Shown here: positions 36,967-50,251 of the stretch, in pieces
How positions within the stretch are numbered: position 1 is the stretch's first letter
How the letters are laid out: every line of letters begins with the position of its first letter
Source: Lepraria neglecta
Lineage: Eukaryota; Ascomycota; Lecanoromycetes; Lecanorales; Stereocaulaceae
Direction of reading: 5' to 3'
DNA length: 64,000 nucleotides
NCBI GenBank assembly: GCA_033220425.1
Contig: CM065648.1
Location: 1,612,001 to 1,676,000 of the forward strand
Translations under genes and position numbers: made by a program
The notes under the pieces: generated by a model
Databases searched by the model: none
What the model saw: only the letters and a program-made list of their open reading frames with translations
Told to the model about the DNA's origin: nothing

Positions 36967-37481
36967 TATTATAATCAGGAAACATGATTAGGGATGCGCT
37001 TATAGAGCGTAGCGCCCGTTATAGTTCGAGTCGACGAGTCGGTATCCGACTCGGACAGACCCTGAAGGCTTGGCATGTTAAGCGATAAGCGTAGTGGTTG
37101 CAATAAGCGCAGATACGATTAGTACGATCAGTGCGATTAGAAAGGCTTGGTATATTAAGCGATAAGCGTAGTAGTCGTAATAAGCGCAGATGCGATTAGT
37201 ACGATCAGTGCGATCAAGAATGCTTGGTATAGATTTCGTATATCTATATATACGGAGCACTACTTACTACTTAGAGTATCGTGCTTAACTTCTATTTTCA
37301 TCTAGTATCTACTATATACGATAGATCTCTTAGGCTAGGCACTAAACATATATCATCTAATTATATACTAGACCCGCTTAGTATCACTTGAAGCCTACTT
37401 TATACTCTTGTCTAGTTATACCTCCATCCCTATTGAGAATCAATCTATATACGATATATAGCACGCAACGTGTTCGTAATA
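36967..37481 (+). repeat. 3' LTR of A1
   Basis: It is 515 bp long and the partner of 30694-31203. It differs mainly by transitions and is the less mutated of the two (for example it keeps GAGTCGGTATCCGACTCGGA). The following sequence is family C and not a target duplication. Confidence 0.9.
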
Positions 37482-39751
37482 TAGGTCTCTTTAAAATATA
37501 TTATTATAGCTTCCTTCTAGTTACTACTAATTCGGTTATAAGGTTCCTATATATCCTCTAAGTTAGGATATCCTTCCTAGTAAACTTAATAGTATAGACC
37601 TCCTACCTTGCCATCCTCGCCTAGTTCAAAAACTATACTATCTATAACGCTAGCGACTATATAGTTATATATATCGCCTTCGTCGAAATCTATATTCTCT
37701 AGGCTTTAGCTTATCTCCCCCTATTTTGAAGAGTCCTTTTCTAGTAAGGATATATAAAAGACGTTATAAATTCGCTAGCTACTCGGTAACTCTAGTTAAT
37801 AGGACTACGATCTGATAATATCTATAATTAGGAATGGACCGAAGTGTTTGAACTCTAGCTTCCTGTTCCGCTTGATTTTAATATACTTAGTATTTAACTA
37901 GACGCGGTCGCCTATCTTATAGTCTCGAGACTTTCGGTCTATTGGCGTATTCTTCCTATAACTACTATATAGCTAGGATAGTATCCTTATATATACCTAT
38001 AAATGTAAATAGATAGTTAGCGTTGTTAACTATAGCGCGAGAGTAAGACTTCGGATTAATATCCTTATCCTAAGATATCCTTAGGTTATAGCCAAGATTT
38101 GCCTCGAATAGCGATATACTAGTAGTAGAGTTCTTAGTATTATTATAAATAAACTCCGCTATAGGTAACCAGCGAACCTAGTTATCCTACTCCTAGTAGA
38201 TAAATACTCTTAAGTATTATTCTATAGTACTATTTTGTTACTTAGTCTAGCTATTAGTCTAAGGGTGAAAAGCTGTCGAGAGGCGACGTCTTACCCCTAG
38301 GAAGTATACTAGGCTAGACTAGAACTAAGAGGTGAATAGTAAACTACGGTCTATTACTATCGAGTCTAGTAATCTATAATAGCGAACTAGGTTCTTAATT
38401 AGTATCTATACGAACTACTTAGCGTCGAGTATCTTATCTACCGCTATATAATATAATATCTTTATGAGATAGTCCACAATTATAAGGATCGAATCGTATA
38501 TATACCTACGCTAATCCTTAGATAGGGGTAGCCCCGTTATAAAGTCTAGTAAAAGGTCTTTCTATTTATAACTAGAGACTAGTAAAGGTATTAACTTACT
38601 ATACGGTTTGTATCTTAATAACTTAGTTATCGTATATACGGAGTAAGAAGTAATATACTCGTTAATATCCTTGGCAAGCTTCGGCTAGAAGTACTTGCGC
38701 TTAATAAGTACTTAAGTCTTTTTAGTACCGAAATGGCCAGCTAATAGACTATTATAATAGTATTCTATAATAACGTCTCGTAATACCTCAGGAATATATA
38801 TTCGTCTCTTATAGTATAGTCTGCCTCTAGCGAGACTATAGGGTTAGCTACTTAGGCCGCTTAGAGAGTTGATTATAGATTTCTTTAATTATTCTATAAT
38901 ACTCCTCGCGTAATCATCCTTAAGAGTTAACTCTTCGAGTTAATTATTAAAAGACTAATCCTTAATAGAGTTACCTATAGGGTCTTCGATTATAATAGTA
39001 GCTTATATTTAGGCCTACTATCCGTATATACTAGGTACCCTATTAGTACCAGTAATAAGTATCTAAAAGTAGCCTGCTATAAAAGTAGACCGCTCTATAG
39101 TATAGAACCCTTATAGGGTGTACTTTAGCTTATTAAGTAGATAATAGTTCTCTTATTCGGTAATACTATTATTCTACTTATAGTCAGGGATCCGACTTAG
39201 TAGGTCTGCGGGATTGTATTTCCCCTGACGATATTCGATAGCAAAGTCGTAGCGACTTAGTTCTTGCGCCTAACGAATCTGATAACTATTTAGTTATATA
39301 GTATTTATAAATCTCTTAAGATTATAATAATCTGTTAAGACCTAAGTCTTATACCTACTACCCTCGTAGTAGTAGCGCTAGTATTTGAATGACTCGATAA
39401 TAGCTAATAGTTCTTTATCGTGCGTGTTATACCGGGTCTCTACCGGAATTTATTTGTGTAAGTAGTATACTACTAGGTGCCAAACTTCGCTATGTAACTG
39501 ACTCAGGATTCCGCTAATGGTATAGCCCGATATATTAGTCTCTATATATATTGGTAGTTCCGGAGTAAAGTATTTAAGTACCGGTGCGGTAGTAAAAGCT
39601 ATCTTTAGTTCCTTAAAGATATTCTTCGCCTCGGGTATAAGAATAAACGAACTCTTAGAGTCATTCTTGTTCGTCTTGGTACCTCTAGATGTAATAGCTA
39701 TATCTCTCTGCACTATACCTCTAGATAGTATAACCCCATCTCTCTGCACGT

Positions 39752-40080
39752 TAGAGACTACTTAGGCGTGCGAGCCTGTGTCTTGAATTAATGATATACT
39801 TCTAGATAGTGCGACTGCATCTCTCTGCACGTTGGAGACTACTCGGGTATACGAGTCTGTATCTTTATTTGTGGCTACTCGGGCGTGCGAGTCTATATCT
39901 TTAGTAACTACTCGGGCGTATAAGTCTATACCTTTAAAGACTACTCGGGCGTGCGAGTCTATATCTAGGGTGCCTTTAGATGCAATATTTGTATCTCTCT
40001 ATACTATACCTCTAAATATAATATCTGCACTTCTCTGTATATTGGAGACTACTCGGGCGTACGAGTCTATATCTCTTTTA
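39752..40080 (-). repeat. Minisatellite between reverse transcriptase and RNase H of C2
   Basis: There are about six or seven degenerate units built on GACTACTCGGGCGTGCGAG followed by TCTATATCTTTA (plus strand), mixed with longer units carrying ATCTCTCTGCAC. The array lies exactly between the reverse transcriptase block (from 40090) and the RNase H block (to 39750). It stays open on both strands for about 100 codons. C1 is cut just at the start of this zone, so it cannot show whether the array is ancestral. Confidence 0.8.
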
Positions 40081-41647
40081 GGTAGTAATATCTTTGTTAA
40101 CTCCGTTAGAGGAGCTATAATATAACTAAATCCCTTAATAAACCTGCGATAGAAATTCGCAAAGCCTACGAAGACCTGAATCTCTCGAATAGATTTCAGT
40201 TCTAGCCAGTTCTTAACTAACTAGATATAGTCTTCCTCTATACTTACCCCTATAGAGGCGATAATATAGCCTAGGAAGTATACCTTATCTATACTAAAAC
40301 GATACTTCTAAAGATTAATAAATAGGCTATACTATCTTAATTTGTCTAGAACCTACTTTATAGCCTCGATATACTTAGTACTAATATCTTACGGGTAAAT
40401 AAGAATGTTATTAAGGTAAATAATATAGAAGATATCTAGCTTTTCGGCTAATACTTGATTAATATACGCTTAGAACGTTATAGGGGTATTTGTGAGTCTA
40501 AATAGCAAGACTTGGTATTCGAAGTAGCCGTAGCGTGTCCGAAACGTAGTCTTCTATTTATCCCCCGCCTTGATACAAAGATAGTAGTATACTATAGTAA
40601 GATCTAATTAAGTATATCTCTTGGCTGTGGCTAGGCGATTAATTAATTCCCTGACGAGAGGGAGAGGGTACTAATTCTTGATCATGATTAGGTTCAGTCC
40701 TTAATAGTCTATATAGAGGTGTAAGCCCCTACCGGATTTTCGTACGAAGAGGATTGGTAACCCCGCCGGTGAAGTGGATGGCTGTATAAAGCCATTAGTA
40801 AGGTTACTTTCGATGTACCCTCGTAGGGTCTCGAGCTCTACCTCTTTTAGGTTATAGATTGGACTATAGGGCGGCTATTACTTATCCATAAGGTCGATGG
40901 CGTAGTCTATAGATCTATACTCTAGTAGCTCGGTAGTACTACTATCCGAAAAGATATTAGAGTACTCGCTATACTCCGACGGTAGCTCTATAGCCTTAGT
41001 AATAACATTATTTATCTAAGCGATATATTACTAATAATCCCTATAAATAGGAGGCTTATTCGCAATAGTTACTTGACGTGTATATATAATAAAATAGTAT
41101 ACTTCTTTGTCAAGGGCTATCTTAGTAAACTCCTTTGGATCGATAATATCTACTCGGCAAGTGGTCGTAAGAGCTACTGCTATAGTATATATCCTCTACT
41201 AGAATAATCTCTTAGACTAATCGATATTGGGGTTCGCTATAGTTAGCTATAGTATGCCAAGAATCATCCGAGTATCGATGTCTATAGCGAGGAAGATGTC
41301 CTAAAAGTAGCGAACTCGACCTTATTGGTCCTCCTACTGGAATTCGATATAATATATCCTATAGGTCTTAACTGCCTCGCTATAGATAGTACTAAGTCCG
41401 ATGTTTGTATTGAGGATCGGCAAGCCCATCTTCTAAGTAGTTGCACGATCGATAATATTTACTTTAGTACTACTATTAGCCAGCGTACTAAAGGATTTAG
41501 TCTTACCCCTAGCGTTTAGTACTAGGGTATTCTTAATAAAGATACTATCTATTTTCGATAGTTCTTTGATCCGCTAAGTCACAGCGTGAACCTTGGCCGC
41601 CTATACCCTTGCATCGATAATAGGCTCTACTTTGACAGCTAGCGGTA

Positions 41648-41726
41648 GGTTCGACTCGATATTCGATTCGATATTCGACTCGGTATTCGACTCGATGTTC
41701 GACTCGATATTCGACTCGATGTTCCG
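41648..41726 (-). repeat. 12-bp tandem repeat in C2
   Basis: About six units of CGACTCGATATT (plus strand), the counterpart of the array at 24974-25085 in C1. The frames on both strands stay open through it. Confidence 0.85.
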
Positions 41727-42880
41727 AGTCGGACTAGCGTTGCCCGATAAGATATCTATTAGCTCGGATTTATCGACGAAATAGATAGTAATAGTTACCC
41801 CTCGTAGTGGCACAGCGGTCGGAGCCATTACTATACCTACTTGTTTTTTGCCGCTTCGAGTATTACTTGTAAGTTATGCAATTTTTGATCCTTAGCTATA
41901 TAGTTACAAGTCTTATATCTAGGTAAACTATATTTGAAACACGCCTAATCTTTCCAGCGGCGGTCTCGAACGTCGTTAGACAATTTATCTTTCTATATAA
42001 TAAAGGGAGCTTTATTACTAGAGTCCTTATTATTATTATAAGACTTCTTTTAATTATAACTTACTACTTAACTAGACTTATTATCCTTCTTCGAGTCTTA
42101 GGATTTTATAGACCCTTTAGAACGAGACTTGTCTCTATATCTATCCTTCTATATATAAATTCTTACTATCTTCTTATAACGGTAAACTTAGTATAATAAT
42201 TTATATATAGTCTTTGGCCTAGGAATTAGCTTGTCTAGCTTTATCCTATATTCCTAAAGTAGTTATACTCGGAAGTAGTCGAAGAACTATTAATCGGTAA
42301 ATAATTATTCCTTATCTAGGGCCCCTTTCGCTATCTAGTATTTATTAATTTCTAACTACCTTCTATATATACTTCTTCTTTGTATCTTCCTTCTAATATA
42401 CTTAGTCCGCTAGTATCTCGCCTTCGCGGTCTTCTTTAGTTATAAAGCCCTTAGTATTAAACTATCGCTTATATTTATATAGAAAGTTATCTAGTTCCTT
42501 AGGAGTCTCGCCCTTATATAATTTAGGGTCTTTCGTCTTTAAGCTAGAAGTAGGCCGCTTTGCTATCCCTTAGGTCTCGAAGCTTAAGGAGGCCTATCGA
42601 CGGTGTATCTAGTAGGCCTAGAATACCGCGAATTCTTCTGCGCTGACTTGTATTATATCTATACTAGGTCCTACTCCTTAGTTATTACCGGAGCCGGATA
42701 GGGTATCCCCTATAGGAGTACCTCCGCTAGAGTTTATTTAATTTCTTCTTATACCTACTAAGGAAGCTATAGCGACCTCTAATTAGCTATTCGATTCGAG
42801 ACTTAGTTCGTTTCGATTCGAGGTTCGTTTCGATTAACTGGCCCGATACTAGTATCAATTAGTAGATAGGTAGTAACGAG

Positions 42881-43291
42881 TATTAGAACCATTGGTTCTA
42901 ACAGGACTATCCTATAGGACAAGGTACTATAGATAGGACTAGTAGCTGAAGCGATGAGCGCGACGAGCGCGAGCGCTTATAGCGCTCAAGAATAATGAGC
43001 GTAATGAGCGCGGGCGCTCATAACGCTTATGGAGTGCTTGGCAGGATTTCATATATCTATATATACGGGGCTCTGCCTACTGTTTGGAATAGCGTGTTTA
43101 ACTTAGTTAATCTTCCTGGTACTCCTTGTACTATACTTTACTAGTTATTAATATAGAATATATTAACTACCTATACCTAAAAAGACTACTATTCTACCTG
43201 AGTGACTCCTCTCCTATAGAAGCATAAGATATATAATACCTATACCTAGTTATCGCACCGTTAGGTAAACGATTAGACGTAGGTCGTAACA
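42881..43291 (+). repeat. 5' LTR of B2
   Basis: It is 411 bp long, beginning TATTAGAACC and ending GGTCGTAACA. It includes the GAGCGCGAGCGC-rich stretch (about 42960-43020) and a TATATCTATATATACGGGG block (about 43050-43070). Confidence 0.93.
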
Positions 43292-46200
43292 CTTTGAATA
43301 CCCTAAGGGATAAGTTCTTTAATAACTTCAGGCAGAAACCCTACCCTAAGTACCTTAACGGTTACTAGCTAGAGACGCTAAACTATAGACGAAGGATCTA
43401 GAAAAAGGATTAAGGTTATAGTACTAGATCTATACTACGGAGATAGAGATAAGCTTAAGCTATAGCTTATACAAGTATAACTATACCTTTTATTCCAGGG
43501 GGACTTGCTCCCGGTAACTAGATATACTACCTTCGCTATATTATATCTATAAGGACAGGCCCAAAATTAGGTTAAACCTTTCCTAAAGAAGTATATAGAA
43601 GATAATAACGAGGATAGCAATATTAAATCTTGGATAGAGAGTATACTAAAGTTTATAGTCGAAATCCGCTATATATTTAGACCTTCTAATAAGGTAAACG
43701 TAGTAATATATATTATCTAATATATAAAGTAGAAGAAGTTAGCGTTAGAGTTTTTAACTTAGTTTTAAATATATACTACTAAGATAGGTTAGGATAATAA
43801 TACGCTAATAATAATATATTATTAGGGCCTTAAAGATAATATTAAAGACGAACTTATAAGATTCGGAGAAGTAATCAATACTCTAGATAGACTTATTAAG
43901 AATACGATCGAGATCGACGATAAATTATTCAAATAATCTATAGAGAAGTAGTATAACGGAGGAGTTAGCGGAACCCGATAGAAGGGATTCTTTTTAAAAA
44001 TAAGGAATTACTAGTAAGACTATAGGGAATATAATATTTACTATAGTATAGTACTAATAGAGATTAACTTTATATAAATAGAAAAGAAGAAAGGAAACTT
44101 TAAAGGGAAAAAGTAGTACGGGGGAAAGAAAGTAATTACTTACTATAGCTATAGTAAACTAGGCTATATAGCTAGAGACTATAGGTCGAAGAATATAGTA
44201 TACCGACTATAGATTAATATAATAGAAGGAGGACCTCTAGATAATAAGGAAGACTCTAAAGAAATATAGTAACCCTATAATAAAGAAGGATTTAATTAGG
44301 ATTTAGAAGATAATACCTTCGAATTAGAATTTAATAAAGAAGTATAGAGGTATTACTATAGGGATAGTAATAGATCTTAATAATATAAGACGGATTAGGA
44401 ATAGCGGAAATCTAGTCTAGAGAGACTAGCGTTAATACCCGAACCTAGATCTACTATATCCTAAGTAGAAGGAAAATTACTAGAAATTAAAGAACCTTAA
44501 TCGGACGAAGATAAATATAAACTCTTCGACGAAATTAAAGGTAAAGTATAAGGTATACTAAAAGAGTAATTATCTATAAAGCCCGGATAGGAAGAACCTA
44601 TACGAGACTATTAATACGATAGAGAATATTAGTAATATAGCGAGATTCTATATACTAAGTATATATTACCCGATTACTCGGTATATAGGGAGGAAAGGGG
44701 CTGTCTAGCGAAAGAATATATAGTACCCCTACTAAAGAGGACCCCTTATAGAGAGATATAGTAGTATAAGTATAAGGAAGATAGGTACTAATAGTATCTT
44801 ATAAGTAAGAGGAAGTATTATTACTTCCTATACTTTATAGAGAAGTAGGAAAAAGAAAGAAATAACTTACTTAAAGTCTTTAAGAGAGGAGCTTATAACT
44901 AAGTACTATAGTATAGCTACTTATATAACGAATATATTCCGTATAAAGGTATAAAGGAAGTATATAGATTCCTACTATCACAGGGAAAAGAGTAATCCCT
45001 TATACTACGGGGAAGTATAAGGAGATTAATACGTTATTCCCTAAACAATAATTATATTCCGCTTAGTATTACACTTATATTATTATACTAGTAAATATTA
45101 ATAGATAGCGGACCGTAGCGATAATAGATAGCGGAGCTACAGGAAATTTTATCTTAAGGGACTTAGTAGACTCAAGCGGCCTACTAACTAGAAGGAAGAA
45201 ATTATCCTACGAGCTACGCCTAGCTAACGGGTTAGTATTCTTAATAGGAAAAGTAGAGGAGGAGACTCGCTCCCTACTAGTAATAATTTAGTAATACTAT
45301 AAGGAGATTATATTTAATATAGTTAGGATAGCTACTTATAATATTATTTTAGGAATACCTTAGTTAAATAAATATAACCTAGAAATTAACTAGAAGATAA
45401 AAGTACTAAAATTCGGATAATCTAGAGATATTACTAGTATTAGACCTATTAGTTAATAGTAGATAATAATAGATAAGAGAAAGAACTGAAGACCGGTTAA
45501 AGTATATATTACTTTATTCTTAAATAATAAGAGTGACTTCTAAGAGAGAAGGCTCGACTCCTTAGTTACTAGTAAAGGTTAGTAGGATACTAAAGAGAGA
45601 GCTATTAAAGGGAAAGACGAACCTTCTACTATCCCTCGGGAATATAAACGGTAGGTATACCTATTCAAGGAAGAGACGAGCGTAAAAGCGTTACCTAAGT
45701 ACTAACTATAGGATTATAAGATCGAACTCGAACCTAGTAAGGCGCCGATATTTAGACCTATCTATATATTATCGGAAAAGGAACTTACTATACTTCGCGG
45801 GTATATTAATAAGAACCTTAAGAAAGGATTTATTCGGGAATCCAAATTACTAGTAGGTTATCTAATCCTCTTCGCGCTAAAGAAGGACGGAAGTCTAAGG
45901 CTATATATCGACTATTAAAAGTTGAACGATATTATAATTAAGAATAGGTATCCTTTACTAAATATCAGCGAGCTATAGGATCGGCTTAGTAAGGTAAAGA
46001 TATTTACTAAACTAGATCTTAGAGGTATATATAATCTAATCTGGATAAAAGAAGGCGAAGAATAGAAAACTGCCTTCCGGACTAGATATAGCTACTACGA
46101 GTATCTAGTAATACCGTTTAGACTTACCAACGTACTAGTAACCTACTAAGTACTTATTAATAACGTTATATAAGTACACTTAGATCGGATAGCGATAGCG

Positions 46201-48430
46201 TACCTCGATAATATCTTGATTTACTCTGAGAACAAGGAAGAATATATTAAGTATATATAGGATATTATCGAATGCCTATTATAGGTAGGACTACTCCTTA
46301 AACTAGAAAAGTGCGAATTCTATAGGGACTCTATCGAGTTCCTAGGATTTATAGTTAGTACGAAAGGTATTAGTATAAGCCTAGAAAAGATCAAAGCTAT
46401 AGCGGAATAGCCTATACTATAGGACGTTAAAGTAGTGCAAAGTTTCTTAGGATTTGCCAACTTTAATAGGAAGTTTATTAAGGGCTACTCTAAGAAAGTA
46501 CTTCTACTTACGGATATTACTAAGAAAGATATTAGATTTATATAGGGATAAGAATAATAAAAGTCGTTTAACACGTTAAAAAAAGCATATATAGATCTAC
46601 TAGTACTCTATACCTTTCAAGCTAACGAACCGGCTTATATTAAAATAGATACCTCGGATCTTATAATAGGAGTATACCTTTATTAAATAAAGGACTAAAA
46701 GTAGTATCTAGTTACCTACTTTTTACGAAAGATATTAGTAGTAGAATAAAACTATAATATATATAATAAGGAACTACTTACCGTAGTATATACACTTCAA
46801 AATTAGAGAGTATACGTAGAAAGCTACTCGGACTTAACTATCTTTACAGATTATAAGAATCTTTTTAACTTTATAATAACGAAAGAGTTAAATAGAAGAT
46901 AGGTTAGATAGTTAGAACTACTCGGATAATATAAGTTTAAGATAACCTATACCCTAGGGAAAGATAATAGTCGAGTAGATACGCTAAGTAGGCGATTAGA
47001 CTATATAGAAGAAAAGAACGTTATAGAACGACTAATCCTAAAACGACAAGCCGATAGATCATTGGTACTATATCAGGTATTAGCAATGACCCTTCGTATA
47101 TTAGGACCTGACACGACCGATAGGATTATAAGGGCCTACGATAACGATATATTCGCAATAAAGCTACGGCAGGATTAACTGGATTTAGTATTACTTAGAT
47201 ATTAGGATAAAACTTACTTACCTGATATATACGTTAAAGAAGTAATTAGGGATTACCACGATAACCTATTATAAGGCTACCCTGGAGTATCCAAGACTAT
47301 AGGACTCCTAGGACGAGGATACGCAGCGCCGAGGCTTCGGATACGCGTTGAGCAGTATATTAAAGAATATATCCAATACTAGTAGAATAAGTCTACAAGA
47401 CACGCTAAGTACGAGCAAACTCAATTTGCGCCTATACTAGAGTTACTATAGGATAATATCACGATAGACTTTATAGTTAAACTACTACCTTCGAAGGACC
47501 TAGCTACGTAGGATACCTTTAATTCAATTATAGTCATTATAGATAAACTTATAAAGTATACGATTATAATACCCTTCAAAGAAATATATAAGGCGGACTA
47601 GTTAGCCTTTATACTACTTGATAGGCTAATAAGGGATCACGGTATATCTAAATCGATAATATCTGATAGAGATAAGTTATTCACTTCTAATTATTGGAGA
47701 ATACTAATTATAGTAATTGGAACTAAACTTCGGATATTAACTATATACTATCTATAGACTAATAGATAAATAGAACGTATAAACTAGATAATAGAAGCGT
47801 ATCTAAGATACTATATAAACTAGAAACAAGATAACTAGGTTTTACTACTTCTAATAGTATAACTAGCGTATAACGACAAGAGGTTAGATATAACAGGCCT
47901 GACACTATTCTTTACCAACCACGGGAAGAATATAAATATATTTCTATAACCTAGGGAAGGACCTAATATAGAAAAAGCTTTAGTAAAAGTAGAAGAGCTA
48001 AAGAATTTGTATAAGGATATATAAAGGTCTATCGAAAGCTCTAACGATAAGTTAAAGGAATAGGTTAATAAGAAAAGAAAGAATATTCCTTAGCTTAAAG
48101 AGGGGGATAAAGTATACCTTCTAATAAAAAATATAAAGATAATAAGACTAAGCAAGAAACTAGATTATATTAAGGTTAGACTATTCTTAATTAAGAAGGT
48201 AAAGGGGGCTATTAACTATAAACTTAAGCTTCTACCTGACGTAAAGGTATATCCGGTATTCTATATCTTACTTCTGGAGCTAGTAGACTCTAATATACTA
48301 CTCTAAGAAACGTTTTATTATAATATTAAGGAAGAAATAGAGTATAAGGTTAAGAGGATCCTAGATAGAAGAAATTAGTTCTATCTAGTTAAATAGAAAG
48401 GGTATAACGAAACGGAAAATACCTAGGAAC
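43292..48430 (+). pseudogene. gag-pol fossil of B2
   Basis: Gag lies at about 43300-44990, protease at 45090-45370, reverse transcriptase at 45740-46280, RNase H at 46620-46850, integrase at 47140-48120 (the zinc-binding region near 47250-47385, then the catalytic core from about 47460) and a chromodomain-like end at 48320-48420. It is broken many times. It aligns block by block with B1 read in reverse and, more distantly, with A1. Confidence 0.87.
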
Positions 48431-49006
48431 CTCTTAGGAACCTTGCGGGGAATTGCGGGGAATACCTATAAGAGTTTCATCAGAGACAAGAGAAGACTAG
48501 TCGAAGCTCTCAGGGCCGTCTAGGCCGGGGGGAGGTCGAACTACTCAGAGCCGATATTGAATATTAAACCGTTAGGAGTATTAGAAGGAAGATCTTTGTC
48601 CTTCTCTAACTCCTTGATATTCTATAACTCGCGCTCGACTAACTTTTTCTCTTTATCCTAGATATAATCAAATTATAATTAAAGGCGTATAAATTTCGCC
48701 TACGTTTCCTTTATTTCTAACTAAGTATTATTACGTACTTTCTTAATACGACGTATCTCGTTAATAGATGCGACTAGGTTATACTTCTTGCCCGCAGTAA
48801 TATAGTTAGAATAACGATCTAAACGGACGCCTACTAAGTATTACTTATTACCCTTTATATAGAGAGTATAAGGACGTATTATAAATCTGGATAATTCGCT
48901 AGAAAGTTCTTTACGACAGATGATAGGGTCTTTAGAATAGATATTTCAACGAGGAGGTATAAAGGATAGATAGTTTCTCGGGATAAGAAATCTGGAGAGG
49001 GGGCTA

Positions 49007-49418
49007 GTATTAGAACTATTGGTTCTAATAGGACTATCCTGTAGGACAAGGTACTATAGATAGGACTAGTAGCTGAAGCGATAAGCGCGACGAGCGCGAG
49101 CGCTTATAGCGCTTAAGAATAATAAACGTAATGAGTGCGGGCGCTTATAACGCTTATAGAGTGCTTGGCAGGATTTCATATATCTATATATACAGGGCTC
49201 TGCCTACTATTTGGAATAGCGTGTTCAACTTGGTTGATCTTCCTGGTACTCCTTGCACTATACTTTACTAGTTATCAATATAGAACGTATTAACTACCTA
49301 CACCTAAGAAGACTGCCATTCTACCTGAGTAACTCCTCTCCTATAGAAGCATAAGATATACAATACCTATACCTAGTTATCGCACCGTTAGGTAAACGAT
49401 TAGACGTGGGTCGTAACA
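49007..49418 (+). repeat. 3' LTR of B2
   Basis: It is 412 bp long, the partner of 42881-43291, with the target duplication ACGAG directly after it. Confidence 0.93.
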
Positions 49419-49423
49419 ACGAG

Positions 49424-49739
49424 GAGAGTTATAGAGTAATAGTTTATTATTAGACGGGTACGCCCCCCTTACTATCGTATCGATAATAGCGAGAGTTAAA
49501 GGATTTAGAAATGTAACGGGGTCTAGGCATGCGTGACTAAGTAACTCGTATATTGGTTACTAGATAGACTAAATCCTAAGGAACCTAAATAGGAGTCCTT
49601 AGAGACAATATATTTATCGAGGGAGATTGTACCCTCGTATCAAACCGATCCACTCTGCGACTTGCGCTATCGTATAGCCGTACTAGAGGGATAGTCTCCC
49701 GAACCTAGTCTAGTATCTCTATAATCGGCCCTTACAACT
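49424..49739. other. Unassigned segment, possibly the LTR of C2
   Basis: This is the right-hand continuation of the DNA interrupted by B2. Together with about 42839-42880 it would give a piece of roughly 355 bp with TG...CA ends (TGGCCCGATAC on the left and GGCCCTTACA on the right). That is the size and end pattern of an LTR for C2, but no second copy is in the window to confirm it. It joins family A (A3) sequence abruptly at 49740. Confidence 0.35.
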
Positions 49740-50251
49740 CTCTATCTACTATCTAATCTCTCTATCTTTATTATTATCTTCTATATATTTCTTTAGGAAC
49801 GGATTAACCTATTTCTAGACTCTTCTATATAAGTAAGTAATAGCGAAGATAGAATATTATTAAATAGGTATAAGGTCCCCTTAGAACTTTAGATATAGTA
49901 ATACCTATAATAGCTATCCCTCGAGCTTATCTCTTTCTCTATAGTATAAGTTAGGCTAGGCTATCTTAATATATCTACTAAGTCCTTTATTAACGATAGA
50001 GTACCTTTATTATTATCTACTCCCTCCTAAGGAGCTTAGGGTAGATACCCTAGGGTCTTTTGGTAGTATACTTATCCTTAAGGGTACTCAAAGTATTACA
50101 AACTATATTACGTACCGTATCGTATAGGGATTGATTCTTAATAGGGATAGAGGTATAGATATATAAGAGGTAAAGTAGGCTTCGAGTGATACTAAGCGGG
50201 TCTAGTATATAATTAGATAATATATATTTAGTATCTAGCCTAAGAGATCTA
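49740..50251 (-). mobile_element. Family A fossil A3, left piece (internal end and part of the LTR)
   Basis: 49740-50093 is the gag-side internal sequence, matching the same zone of A1 and A2. 50094-50251 is the inner part of its 5' LTR. Helitron Hh is inserted at 50251/50252. The LTR resumes at 59653, about 9.4 kb away, once Hh and its nested insertions are skipped. The rest of A3 to the left is missing where it meets 49739. Confidence 0.82.

Larger units (their letters stand above)
30694..37481 (+). mobile_element. Ty3/gypsy LTR retrotransposon fossil A1 (structurally whole, coding broken)
   Basis: LTRs lie at 30694-31203 and 36967-37481 with gag and pol between them on the plus strand, about 6.8 kb in total. 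The 5' flank is CGGCT, the complement of the AGCCG target duplication of A2. The 3' flank (TAGGT) does not match, so the element has lost its original right neighbour. The coding region is broken by many RIP-type stops. The internal sequence differs from A2 clearly more than the flanks do. Confidence 0.92.
37482..42875 (-). mobile_element. Ty3/gypsy retrotransposon fossil C2 (internal region, no confirmed LTR)
   Basis: On the minus strand: gag with a zinc-knuckle-like zone (about 41880-41960), a 12-bp repeat zone (41648-41726), protease (about 41240-41540), reverse transcriptase (about 40090-40990), RNase H (39440-39750), integrase (about 38000-39200) and its C-terminal GPF-type region (about 37500-38000). 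It lacks a 3' LTR where it meets A1. Its gag end was split by B2, whose target duplication ACGAG lies at 42876-42880 and 49419-49423. It is broken many times, but several stretches stay open and it looks less eroded than A2. Confidence 0.85.
42881..49418 (+). mobile_element. Ty3/gypsy LTR retrotransposon fossil B2 (structurally whole, coding broken)
   Basis: LTRs lie at 42881-43291 and 49007-49418, with target duplication ACGAG at 42876-42880 and 49419-49423. The plus-strand order is gag, protease, reverse transcriptase, RNase H, integrase, chromodomain. The target duplication is perfect and the structure complete, so it inserted after C2. The coding region is broken many times. Confidence 0.93.

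Noticed and set aside
37078-37260. A small gene also seen at 51281-51463
   Set aside because: Both are chance open frames over the 75-bp tandem units of the family A LTR.
39450-39749. A host gene on the minus strand
   Set aside because: The sequence is the RNase H region of gypsy fossil C2.
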